From Salinibacillus aidingensis (GTDB lineage: Bacteria; Bacillota; Bacilli; Bacillales; Alkalibacillaceae), in the NCBI RefSeq assembly GCF_039522525.1, contig NZ_BAAADO010000002.1, forward strand, positions 582,634 through 646,633: a stretch of DNA of 64,000 bases, in the 5' to 3' direction. How positions within the stretch are numbered: the first letter of the stretch is position 1; the number at the start of each line of letters is the position of its first letter. The position numbers and the translations under genes were made by a program. Below the pieces are notes generated by a model. The model ran no database searches. It saw only the letters and a program-made list of their open reading frames with translations, and had not been told where the DNA came from. Positions 45,279 to 53,339 of the stretch are shown one piece after another.

Positions 45279-45316
45279 ACAGGTGATGCATCGAATGGTG
45301 TATCACCTGTTTTTTA
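45279..45316 (+). terminator. terminator between the two catalase genes
   Basis: ACAGGTGAT / ATCACCTGT stem (45279-45287 and 45302-45310) followed by TTTTTTAA. The second catalase gene therefore probably has its own promoter. Confidence 0.8.
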
Positions 45317-45408
45317 ATGAGAACAGACAATTGCGACAAAAAGGTTCTACACCATGAAATTTTTGAATATCTATATAGAGATAAAATACTGACAGGATGG
45401 GGGATTAC

Positions 45409-47481
45409 ATGGATAAGGATAAGTCATCAAGAAACCCAAAAAAAGGTTACAATAACAGCAAGGATAAGCAGCTGGAACAATACCGTGAAAAAAACACGGG
45501 GCCAGAGGAGAAAATGACCGATGATAACGGTGTAAAGGTTTCTAATGACCAGACGACATTAAGGGCAGGTCGGCGCGGTCCATTATTGTTTGAAGACTAT
45601 CATTTTTATAAAAAGCAATCCTATTTTAATCGGGAACGTATACCTGAAAAAGTTGTTCATGCCAGAGGATTCGGAGTATATGGGGAATTTGAAACCTACC
45701 AGTCCCTGAGACATCTTACGGCGGCCAAATTTCTGCAGGAGCCTGGCTGCAAAACACCTGTATTTGTTCGTTTTTCCAACTTCACAGGTAACAGGGGCTC
45801 TAAGGATACAGCTATTGATATTCGAGGGTTTGCAACCAAGTTTTATACACAGGAAGGAAATTATGATATGCTGGCCCTCCAATTTCCGGTTTTCATTTTG
45901 GCAGATTCAATGAAATTTATGGATCTGACACATGCAGCGAAACCACATCCTAAAGTTCACATACCACAGGCTTCGATTGCACACGACAGCTTCTGGGATT
46001 ATGTTGCCAATAATCAGGAATCAGCCCATATGGTCATGTGGTTAATGTCCATGCGGGGGCGGCCAAGAAGCTGGCGTATGATGGCAGGCTGGCCCATCAA
46101 TACATTCCGATTCGTCAATGAACAAGGAAAGTCAACGTTTGTACGATTTAAATGGACGCCAAAGCTTGGTGTGCATTCCTTACTCCTCGATGAAGCTAAC
46201 ATCATCGGGGGAGTTGATCCGGACTTTCATCGCCGCGATATCACTTTAGCCATTGAGAGCGGACACTTTCCTGAATATGAACTCGGGGTTCAGCTTATTG
46301 CCGAAGAAGATGAATTTAAATATGATTTTGATGTTTTAGATGATACAAAACTATGGCCGGAAGAAGTCGTTCCTGTTCAACCGATTGGAAAAATGACATT
46401 GAATCGGCTTGTAGATAATTTCTTTGCAGAGGAGGAACAGTCTGCATTTGATCCGGCCAATCTTGTTCCAGGAATAGATTTCACCAATGATCCTGCTCTC
46501 CAGGGTCGGGCCTTTGCTTATCGGGACACGGAATTATACCGCCATCACTCTTCTAACTTTGAAAATCTCCCTGTTAACAAACCTATTGCAGAAAAGAACT
46601 TTAATCTCCGTAAAGGGCGTATGAAGCACCGGATTGATGTAGACTCCGTTGATTATCATAATAATTCTTTAGCTGGCAATACGCCATCTGAAGCTTCCTT
46701 CCAGGAGGGTGGATATGTTAATTATCCTGGCAAGGTAGAGGGACACGTTACAAGAGAACTCCCAAGTGATTCGTTTTATGATTTCTTTTCACAGCCAAGA
46801 ATTTTTTGGAACAGCCTGTCCCCGATTGAAAAACAGGACTTACTGGAGACCTTTGTTTATCACCTTGGAAGAGTCGAGAGTAAGTCAGTCAGGCAGCAAA
46901 ATGTTGAAATGTGGGCAAACGTCGATCGGGAAATGGCATGTATTATTGCTGATAAAATTGGAGTTGAACGACCTAAGAATTCACATGTACCAGTAGAAAC
47001 CAGTTATCCATCCCTTAGTCAGATGAATACCCCATTTTACGCCTATACCCAAAGAGTTGCTGTCTTAATTGGAGATGGCTTTAATGGCGCAGAAGTTACA
47101 TCAACCTTAAACATGTTGAAACAGAATGGTGTTCTGTTTGAAGTGATTAGCGACAGCCTCGGTACTGTTACAGGAACAGATGGCACAACGCTTCATGTAG
47201 AAAAGACATTTATCACGACATATCCTGTTGTATATGATTCCATCTATATTGTTGGCGGGCGGTTTGAAAACCAGGCAAAACTAAACCAGGATATTATGGA
47301 TTTTGTTAAAGAAGCCTACAAACATTACAAACCGATTGGTGTTGCATCCACCGGTCAGCCTTATATTCGAACATCTAAAAACAACAACCTTGCAGGGATC
47401 GTCTTTGCAGAAAACAACCCGAATTTCGGTCATGACTTTATATCTGCCATCGCCCAGCAGCGATTCTGGAATCGGACATAA
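45409..47481 (+). CDS. KatE-like large-subunit catalase, distal Asn missing (second copy)
   Basis: 690 residues, paralogue of the preceding gene with the same start context (GGATGGGGGATTACATGGAT). Distal His84 (VVHARGFGVYGEF) and proximal Tyr371/Arg367 (LQGRAFAYRDTELYR) are present. The distal Asn segment reads NYDMLALQFPVFI, so the catalytic Asn is Leu157 and its neighbour Gln158. The C-terminal DJ-1/PfpI-like domain is intact (RVAVLIGDGFNGAEVTSTL). The two copies differ substantially in sequence, so the duplication is old. Convergent with the amino acid ABC operon through a shared terminator. Confidence 0.88.
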   Translation: MDKDKSSRNPKKGYNNSKDKQLEQYREKNTGPEEKMTDDNGVKVSNDQTTLRAGRRGPLLFEDYHFYKKQSYFNRERIPEKVVHARGFGVYGEFETYQSLRHLTAAKFLQEPGCKTPVFVRFSNFTGNRGSKDTAIDIRGFATKFYTQEGNYDMLALQFPVFILADSMKFMDLTHAAKPHPKVHIPQASIAHDSFWDYVANNQESAHMVMWLMSMRGRPRSWRMMAGWPINTFRFVNEQGKSTFVRFKWTPKLGVHSLLLDEANIIGGVDPDFHRRDITLAIESGHFPEYELGVQLIAEEDEFKYDFDVLDDTKLWPEEVVPVQPIGKMTLNRLVDNFFAEEEQSAFDPANLVPGIDFTNDPALQGRAFAYRDTELYRHHSSNFENLPVNKPIAEKNFNLRKGRMKHRIDVDSVDYHNNSLAGNTPSEASFQEGGYVNYPGKVEGHVTRELPSDSFYDFFSQPRIFWNSLSPIEKQDLLETFVYHLGRVESKSVRQQNVEMWANVDREMACIIADKIGVERPKNSHVPVETSYPSLSQMNTPFYAYTQRVAVLIGDGFNGAEVTSTLNMLKQNGVLFEVISDSLGTVTGTDGTTLHVEKTFITTYPVVYDSIYIVGGRFENQAKLNQDIMDFVKEAYKHYKPIGVASTGQPYIRTSKNNNLAGIVFAENNPNFGHDFISAIAQQRFWNRT

Positions 47482-47540
47482 AAGGAATCTGCCATACATT
47501 CCTTTGACGACCATTTCATAAAAGATCTTTTGAATCATAA

Positions 47541-47588
47541 AAAAAGCTTAGGGGAGCCTATCATCATTTAAACTCCTCTAAGCTTTTT
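47541..47588. terminator. bidirectional terminator between catalase and ABC operon
   Basis: A 16-bp stem AAAAAGCTTAGGGGAG / CTCCTCTAAGCTTTTT (one G-T pair), A-rich on one side and T-rich on the other, serving convergent transcripts. Confidence 0.9.
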
Positions 47589-47605
47589 GTGTGTACGTCA
47601 TTGAT

Positions 47606-48334
47606 TTATAAAACTTTGGATAAAAAGGCCTGGGTTCGTTCGTTTTGCGGATTGTCAAAAAGCTCTTTCGGTGTGCCCTGTTCCACAATAAACCCTTCAT
47701 CCATAAAGATGACCCGATCGGCAACCTCCTTGGCAAATCCCATCTCATGGGTCACGATGGTCATCGTCATGCCTTCCTCAGCCATATCCTTCATAACCTG
47801 CAGCACCTCTCCGACCATTTCCGGGTCCAGGGCCGAGGTAGGCTCATCAAACAGCATGATGTGTGGTTCCATAGCTAAAGCACGAGCCATGGCTACCCTT
47901 TGTTTTTGTCCACCCGATAAGTTGTCCGGATATACATCGGCCTTATCTACTAAGCCTACCTTTTCAAGCAGCTGTGTTCCTAATTCTTTGGCTTCGGTTT
48001 CGGATTTGCCCTTTAAACGTTTAGGTCCAAGGATCACGTTTTCCATCACCGTCATGTGAGGAAAGAGATTAAATTGCTGGAAAACCATTCCCAGTCTTTG
48101 GCGCAATTCATTAATGTTCGTATCAGGAGCGGTCAGATTATCTCCTTCAATATAAATATTCCCATCTGTTGGTTCCTCTAACAGGTTCATACAGCGCAGA
48201 AGTGTACTTTTTCCTGAACCAGACGGACCAATGACACAGACGACCTCCTGTTCATGAACATCGATATTGATATCCCTCAGCACCTCTAATTTTCCAAAGG
48301 ACTTTTTTAAGTTATTGACTTCAATCATCTTCAT
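47606..48334 (-). CDS. polar amino acid ABC transporter ATP-binding protein
   Basis: 242 residues, GlnQ/ArtP type. Walker A GPSGSGKST, Q-loop FQQFNLFPHMTV, ABC signature LSGGQKQRVAMARAL, Walker B IMLFDEPTSALDP, H-loop IVTHEMGFA. All catalytic motifs intact. Energises import with the permease whose gene overlaps it by 4 bases (ATGA) and the lipoprotein encoded further upstream. Substrate class (Gln, Glu, Arg, cystine or similar) cannot be fixed from the ATPase. Confidence 0.95.
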   Translation of the reverse strand: MKMIEVNNLKKSFGKLEVLRDINIDVHEQEVVCVIGPSGSGKSTLLRCMNLLEEPTDGNIYIEGDNLTAPDTNINELRQRLGMVFQQFNLFPHMTVMENVILGPKRLKGKSETEAKELGTQLLEKVGLVDKADVYPDNLSGGQKQRVAMARALAMEPHIMLFDEPTSALDPEMVGEVLQVMKDMAEEGMTMTIVTHEMGFAKEVADRVIFMDEGFIVEQGTPKELFDNPQNERTQAFLSKVL

Positions 48335-48996
48335 GCTACGTCCAATCTCCTTTCAAGCCAGCGGGAGAACAGGCTTAACGAATAAATAATCACGAAATAA
48401 AGAACTCCTACAGCAAATAAGATTTCAAAGGCATGGAAATTCGCTGCGTAAATGGATTGGCCGGATAATGTCAGCTCAGCTAACCCAATAGCAGAAAGGA
48501 GTGAAGTATCTTTAATACTTACGATAAATTGGTTAACAAAGGCGGGAATCATGCGACGTACGGCCTGGGGTAAAATAATGAGACGCATGGTTTGGCTATA
48601 AGAAAAGCCAATGGTTCTTCCGGCTTCCATCTGCCCTTTATCGATAGAGTTGATTCCTGCACGGAAAATTTCAACTAAGTAGGCTGCAGCATTTACTGTA
48701 ATCGCAATGACACCAGCAGCAAACGCGGTCAGACTGATATCAATAACACTTGGTAAGCCGAAGTAAATAAACAGGATCTGAACAAGAAGCGGGGTTCCTC
48801 GAATAATATCAACAAACACTATTGAGATTGTACGCAGGATTTTACTCTTGGTAATACTGAATATGCCTAGTACAAGTCCAATAAACATAGCGAGAATCAG
48901 GGAAATGACGGTGACCTCTATTGTCACTCCCATTCCTTTTAATAGAGTGGGTAATCCTTCAAGAATAATATTAATGGTTTCCATAGTTTCTGGCAT
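48331..48996 (-). CDS. polar amino acid ABC transporter permease
   Basis: 221 residues with about five membrane helices. HisM/GlnP family: the EAA loop is AGRTIGFSYSQTMRLIILPQ (the A-x3-G-x9-I-x-LP coupling motif), followed by AVRRMIPAFVNQFIVSIKDTSL. Forms a homodimer that docks the ATPase encoded next. A hairpin at 49014-49042 lies between it and the binding-protein gene upstream, which probably lowers its expression relative to that gene. Confidence 0.94.
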   Translation of the reverse strand: MPETMETINIILEGLPTLLKGMGVTIEVTVISLILAMFIGLVLGIFSITKSKILRTISIVFVDIIRGTPLLVQILFIYFGLPSVIDISLTAFAAGVIAITVNAAAYLVEIFRAGINSIDKGQMEAGRTIGFSYSQTMRLIILPQAVRRMIPAFVNQFIVSIKDTSLLSAIGLAELTLSGQSIYAANFHAFEILFAVGVLYFVIIYSLSLFSRWLERRLDVA

Positions 48997-49013
48997 CCCT
49001 CTTTCTTTTTAGA

Positions 49014-49042
49014 AAAGGTGTGACAAGCCGCGCCACACCTTT
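49014..49042 (-). terminator. intercistronic hairpin in the ABC operon
   Basis: AAAGGTGTG / CACACCTTT arms with a GC-rich loop, followed on the minus strand by TTTTCT. Placed between the binding-protein and permease genes, where partial termination or mRNA stabilisation typically sets a high binding-protein ratio. Confidence 0.6.
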
Positions 49043-49069
49043 GGATTGGATAAGTATGTTTACAAATCG

Positions 49070-49891
49070 TTACTCGGAAAAGTATTGGTTATATAGTTCA
49101 TCAAACTCGCCGCTGTCTTTTAGCTCCTGAAGGCCCGTATTGATTTTTTCCACAAGTCCTTCACTGCCTTTGGAAATGGCGATTCCGTAATCTTCACTTG
49201 GATACTTATCGCCCACTAGCCGAAACTGGGATTCATCGCCATCCTGTTTAATCTTATAGGCAACACTTGGGTAATCATTAATCAGTGCATCTGCATTCCC
49301 ATTTTCCAACTCCATGTACATGGTCGCATCATCCTGGAGTTTTGTAACCTCACTATTGTATTGTTCAGCCAGCTCGTTTGCCAGCTTTAAGCTGGATGTT
49401 CCTTGTTTGGCAACGATCGTTTTTCCTTGCAGGTCCTCTTCGCTTTCAATGGCACTATCCTTTAACGTCACTAAGGATAAACCTGATTCAAAATATGGAT
49501 CCGAGAAGTTCACCACTTCTAAGCGATCCTCCCTTATACCAATCGCTGACACGGCTGCATCCACCTGGTTGGCCTGAAGCGCCGGGATAATTCCATCAAA
49601 CTTCATAATCTTCCAATTCACGCTTAAATTTGCTTTCTCGGCAACGGCTTCAACCAATTCCACATCAAAGCCTGTCAGCTCTTCATCAACTTTATATTCA
49701 AATGGTGGATAATCCTGTACCACCGCAACCGTGATCTCTTCCTTTGCATTACCTGAATCACCTGAGTCTGCTGAAGCTTCATTATTGGCTTCATCCGATC
49801 CACATCCTGCCAGAGCGAATGCAATGATCCCTACTAGAGTCATCATTACAAGCTTTTTAAGGAATGTGTCTTTCTTTTGCTGTTTTTTCAT
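49070..49891 (-). CDS. amino acid ABC transporter substrate-binding lipoprotein
   Basis: 273 residues. A lipoprotein signal peptide (about 1-30, MTLVGIIAFALAGC) has the lipobox L-A-G-C, so the mature protein is lipid-anchored outside the membrane. An acidic Ser/Gly/Asn linker follows, then a family 3 solute-binding domain: VQDYPPFEYKVDEELTGFDV, MKFDGIIPALQANQVDA, GIREDRLEVVNFSDPYFESG. Closest in style to glutamine/basic amino acid binders (GlnH type). First gene of the operon; GGAGGC site upstream. Confidence 0.93.
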   Translation of the reverse strand: MKKQQKKDTFLKKLVMMTLVGIIAFALAGCGSDEANNEASADSGDSGNAKEEITVAVVQDYPPFEYKVDEELTGFDVELVEAVAEKANLSVNWKIMKFDGIIPALQANQVDAAVSAIGIREDRLEVVNFSDPYFESGLSLVTLKDSAIESEEDLQGKTIVAKQGTSSLKLANELAEQYNSEVTKLQDDATMYMELENGNADALINDYPSVAYKIKQDGDESQFRLVGDKYPSEDYGIAISKGSEGLVEKINTGLQELKDSGEFDELYNQYFSE

Positions 49892-50084
49892 TAAAAATTA
49901 GCCTCCTGAAATTTTTTTGAAACGACATCTCTTATTCTATCGATATATTGAATCGTTTCCAAACGAGATTAAAATGGGTTTATCAGGATATAGTTATATA
50001 TTTTTTGACTATTCCTATTAATTAGAGAAATTTATAGAAATCCTCATAGAGAGTTTAATATACTGTCATATGCTCGAAAAAATC

Positions 50085-50118
50085 GGGGACTGTCCCTCAC
50101 TGCTTTAGAGAACTAAAG
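50085..50118. repeat. dispersed intergenic repeat, copy 2
   Basis: GGGGACTGTCCCTCACTGCT followed by TTAGAGAACTAAAG; the partner copy is at 1855-1886. GGGACTGTCCC is itself nearly palindromic. Confidence 0.6.
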
Positions 50119-50132
50119 CGAACCCAACCAAA

Positions 50133-50164
50133 AAATGACTCCCCATCCAATGCGGGAGTCATTT
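50133..50164 (-). terminator. terminator of the DUF2294 genes
   Basis: A perfect 11-bp stem AAATGACTCCC / GGGAGTCATTT that includes the stop codon of the downstream DUF2294 gene and is followed by TTTTTGG on the minus strand. Confidence 0.8.
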
Positions 50165-50845
50165 GCCTAATACAAAAACCATATAACATTTATCCTCTTT
50201 GAAATCCCAATCTACAAAGATATCCTTCACATCACGATCAAACAGTTCCTTAAGCCTTCCGTACTTATGAAAGTATTCCTTTTCCAAAGCATCCTTTGTA
50301 ATTAACAGTTCATCCTTAAAGCCCTTATCCACAAGTGCTTTCTCTATCGGGATGAGGATACCGGCACGCTCAACCAGATAAATGTAAGGAGAAAGTGCAT
50401 GTATATATATTTTGGCGGGCACCTTCTGAACCAGCTCACTAATCCTTACCACTTCATTTTCCAATTCTGATTGATTGACCGCAGGCTTACTCCCCTCATC
50501 TAAAGGCTCACTTAAAACAAACAAAATCACACCCGAATTGTTAGGAAAGTTCCAATCATGGTAATACTCCTCCACTTCACATTTACAGGATACTTTCACA
50601 ATTCCAATTAATTCTTTTATAATCGTATCTATGATGACGGTTCTTGCCTTTTCCACATAATTCTGCTGGCCTTCACTCAGCAAAACGTCCTCCATGGGGG
50701 AAACAAACCCGCGAATATAAATGGCGATATACTTATTGGAAATAATCGTCTGACATGACTTCGGTCCCCTGCCAAAATTTTTCCTTAATAGCTTACTCGT
50801 ATGACTGCTAATCTCATTTAACGTATCCTGATCCAACCAAACCAC
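50159..50845 (-). CDS. DUF2294-type two-domain protein (downstream copy)
   Basis: 228 residues, apparently two copies of a DUF2294-like domain: 1-110 (LLRKNFGRGPKSCQTIISNK, YIAIYIRGFVSPMEDVLL, and YHDWNFPNNSGVILFVL at the end) and 125-228 (VPAKIYIHALSPYIYLVERA, ending IFVDWDFKEDKCYMVFVL). Each domain closes with a D-W-(N/D)-F strand. Cytosolic, no metal or catalytic motif apparent. Function unknown. A second, diverged member is encoded just upstream and a PAS protein beyond it, suggesting a sensory context. Confidence 0.75.
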   Translation of the reverse strand: MVWLDQDTLNEISSHTSKLLRKNFGRGPKSCQTIISNKYIAIYIRGFVSPMEDVLLSEGQQNYVEKARTVIIDTIIKELIGIVKVSCKCEVEEYYHDWNFPNNSGVILFVLSEPLDEGSKPAVNQSELENEVVRISELVQKVPAKIYIHALSPYIYLVERAGILIPIEKALVDKGFKDELLITKDALEKEYFHKYGRLKELFDRDVKDIFVDWDFKEDKCYMVFVLGK

Positions 50846-50931
50846 CCTTTACGTTGGCATATTATGGTTTAGTATGCCCGATTAAGCTTGAATTCAAAAG
50901 TACCAGCCGCTTTTCTTAGCACAAATATCCA

Positions 50932-51624
50932 TTACACCAGACAGAAAAATAAATAGCATTCCTCATACTCGTAGTTCCATATCATATAAATATCCTCAAT
51001 TCCCCTGCCAATCACTGCTTCAAAGCGCTTACGGTTACGACGGTACACCTTCTTTATTTCCTCCGACTGCTGATGGAGAATATCTGAATATCCCTCCGAA
51101 AACAATAATTTTTCAATGGGCAGCAGGGCATCCTGGCACCTGACAGCTATGATCTTATGGCTGAGCTTCTGAACATCGATGTTGGCCGGAGCCTGATGTA
51201 CATCCTTGCTTATATCCATAATCTGATTCATGAGCTTCTCCTTTAAACCTGGAGCGGTATGACGATTGGTCCAGCCTGATGCGTCATTCTGAAATAAAAT
51301 GATACCCGTATCCGTCGCGAAATTCCAGTCACTATGATAGGAGCTGAAGGATATTTCAAGAAGGTCGTACATCTCTTTGTTAAATTCCTCATAGATTTTT
51401 TCCATAATCGAATATCGAAACTGATAGGCCAATGTCTGGGAATCCTTCTCCATTAACGCCTTCTCAGCTGCAGTAATAAAACCACTCACATGGATAACCA
51501 TCATATCTGATCGAAAGGTGGCAAAACAATGCTCAGGCCCCTTTCCATACCAGCGCTTTACGATTTTACTGAAAGTACTATTAATCTGTAGGAGGTCTTC
51601 CTGGGGTAAACCAACATTATTCAT
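50932..51624 (-). CDS. DUF2294-type two-domain protein (upstream copy)
   Basis: 230 residues, same two-repeat plan as its downstream neighbour: IVKRWYGKGPEHCFATFRSD and MVIHVSGFITAAEKALME, closing YHSDWNFATDTGIILFQ; then APANIDVQKLSHKIIAVRCQ and DIYMIWNYEYEECYLFF. It lies 86 bases upstream of the paralogue and is probably co-transcribed with it. The shared G-(K/R)-G-P-(E/K)-(H/S)-C motif and the D-W-N-F strand define the family by eye. The strong terminator at 51721-51762 separates it from the PAS gene. Confidence 0.75.
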   Translation of the reverse strand: MNNVGLPQEDLLQINSTFSKIVKRWYGKGPEHCFATFRSDMMVIHVSGFITAAEKALMEKDSQTLAYQFRYSIMEKIYEEFNKEMYDLLEISFSSYHSDWNFATDTGIILFQNDASGWTNRHTAPGLKEKLMNQIMDISKDVHQAPANIDVQKLSHKIIAVRCQDALLPIEKLLFSEGYSDILHQQSEEIKKVYRRNRKRFEAVIGRGIEDIYMIWNYEYEECYLFFCLV

Positions 51625-51720
51625 TCACTCATTCCTCCTTCTCGTACTATAGTTCTAAAGCCGCATTACCCTTTTCCCATTCCTACTATGCGGGTGGGAG
51701 ACTTTTATTTTCTGAATAAA

Positions 51721-51762
51721 CAAAAAATGGCCTAACTTCTTTATCAAAAGAAGTTAGGCCAT
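51721..51762 (-). terminator. strong terminator of the PAS gene
   Basis: A perfect 16-bp stem (51727-51742 with 51747-51762, ATGGCCTAACTTCTTT and complement), 4-base loop, then six T on the minus strand. Confidence 0.92.
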
Positions 51763-51923
51763 GGACAGACTTACTATGTAAAATAGGTTCTCCCATTTAC
51801 CGCTAACAAATGAATTCTATACGTGGTTTGTAATTATACTTGCATAACAATATGTACTAATGACAGTAAGACATTAGTCACTCCAATAATAGCATGATTC
51901 CTATCCTGATTCAATATATACTT

Positions 51924-52946
51924 TTAGCCGTCAATTAAATTTATAATCTGTTCTATGAGTTCCTGTTTATCATAGGAATTCTGCCTGTCTTTCTCCAAAA
52001 TAAGTACATCCTCAAGTGTTTTTTTAATATAGTTTAAGTCCTGATCAATCACTTTGAAATATTCTTCCTTTACGTTCCCGTTTCTGATTAAGTCTATAAA
52101 CCCTTTTATCCGCACCACAGGCTCCTTCATTTCCTTTGCCAGTCCCATGGCAATCAGAACGGATAAATCGAACATATTGCTACTGTCATAAACCCCGCGA
52201 ATAATAAAATGGGTCATTCTTTTGTTGTTATAAATCGTCGGAAGCACCTGAATTTGCGTGTTCACGGTCTCCCCGTTCTGTTTCACAAGCTTCTGGTGAA
52301 AAGGCTTCGTCACCAGTCCGCTCCTGGCCTCTTCAATTTTTGACTTCATATGTTCAATGTCAGCGGTCGGAATCATTGTGAAAACATTTATGCCTGCCAC
52401 GGCCTCTTTACTCAAAGCACCGATTGTTCTTAAAGCTACTAAATTAACATGTTTTATTCTCTCATGATCAATGACCAGAATGCCAAAAGGGGACTGCTCC
52501 ACGAATCGATGATAATAAGCTTCTCTGTCTGTTTCCTTTTTGCCCGGGTCATCCTGTTCCCTTTTCAGAATGATATACCTCCCAATCAGCAGATCCTCGG
52601 AAAATATCGGGATCGATACAATCTTAATCTCCATTGAATCTGTGAAGTCTCTTCTGATTATATCCGTCTGAACGGTCTGAACCGAATCCTTAAAAAAATG
52701 ATGGATCGGCACGGATTGGTTAGGGATGAGATCATAAAGATTCATCACCTCTAATTCACTGGTCGAGTATCCTGTCAACTCCTCACACCACGGACTTCCA
52801 TACACAATATCATGGCTTGTATTAATGATAAAAAAAGGATCCTGATCTTCAGAAATGATTGTAAAACTGCTATCCAGCCGGGATTGTATGTATTCATCAA
52901 GTAATTCAGCTTCACTTTTTTGCATGATCCGTTTCCTATTAGGCAT
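51924..52946 (-). CDS. double-PAS protein with degenerate HisKA-like helix, no ATPase domain
   Basis: 340 residues. PAS 1 about 25-135 (PFFIINTSHDIVYGSPWCEE, LTGYSTSELEVMNLYDLIP), PAS 2 about 150-260 (FVEQSPFGILVIDHERIKHV, KQNGETVNTQIQVLP), then a helical segment about 270-340. That segment (MGLAKEMKEPVVRIKGFIDL) lines up with the kinase H-box pattern AHEIRNPLTAIKGF, but Lys replaces the phosphoacceptor His. No HATPase boxes follow: the protein ends after DQDLNYIKKTLEDVLILEKD. It looks like a signal sensor that works by protein contact, not phosphorylation. The ATG at 52946 follows AAAGGAGGG. Confidence 0.8.
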   Translation of the reverse strand: MPNRKRIMQKSEAELLDEYIQSRLDSSFTIISEDQDPFFIINTSHDIVYGSPWCEELTGYSTSELEVMNLYDLIPNQSVPIHHFFKDSVQTVQTDIIRRDFTDSMEIKIVSIPIFSEDLLIGRYIILKREQDDPGKKETDREAYYHRFVEQSPFGILVIDHERIKHVNLVALRTIGALSKEAVAGINVFTMIPTADIEHMKSKIEEARSGLVTKPFHQKLVKQNGETVNTQIQVLPTIYNNKRMTHFIIRGVYDSSNMFDLSVLIAMGLAKEMKEPVVRIKGFIDLIRNGNVKEEYFKVIDQDLNYIKKTLEDVLILEKDRQNSYDKQELIEQIINLIDG

Positions 52947-52970
52947 GTGCCACCCTCCTTTGCCGAAAAT

Positions 52971-53019
52971 AAAAAACGCCAAAATAAGGGCAGAACAAAT
53001 TCCACCTCTTATTTTGGCG
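52971..53019 (-). terminator. terminator in the leader of the PAS gene (attenuator candidate)
   Basis: A perfect 12-bp stem CGCCAAAATAAG / CTTATTTTGGCG (52977-52988 and 53008-53019) followed on the minus strand by TTTTTTATTTT. It lies between a strong promoter at 53175-53203 and the ribosome site of the PAS gene, so transcription must read through it or be regulated by it. Confidence 0.75.
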
Positions 53020-53174
53020 TATATTTTAAGCATGACTTACTTAAAATCATTACCTTATTATTCATTTTATAAAAAAATTACTTTAACCTGCTAAAATCTA
53101 TTTTCAATAACGAACGCTTTTCATGACATTTCCTCAATTCAGGCCAGGGCCTACATTCCCTCGTCCCGACTCTT

Positions 53175-53203
53175 ATTATACCGATTATGGAAGCGATTTT
53201 CAA
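53175..53203 (-). promoter_or_regulatory. promoter for PAS-gene leader RNA
   Basis: Minus strand TTGAAA (53203-53198), 17-base spacer, TATAAT (53180-53175). This gives a leader of about 220 bases before the PAS gene ATG, containing the terminator at 52971-53019. No known riboswitch is recognised in it. Confidence 0.7.
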
Positions 53204-53339
53204 ACCTCATCGCAAGCGCTTGTGCAGGCAAACGAACGTTCTTCCCCCTTTTCTTTTCATTCCTGATTGCCTATTTTTTACTGGACGTATCCAATTTATT
53301 CCTCCACGCATACCCTAATGAAAAAGTGGAGGTATGTTT

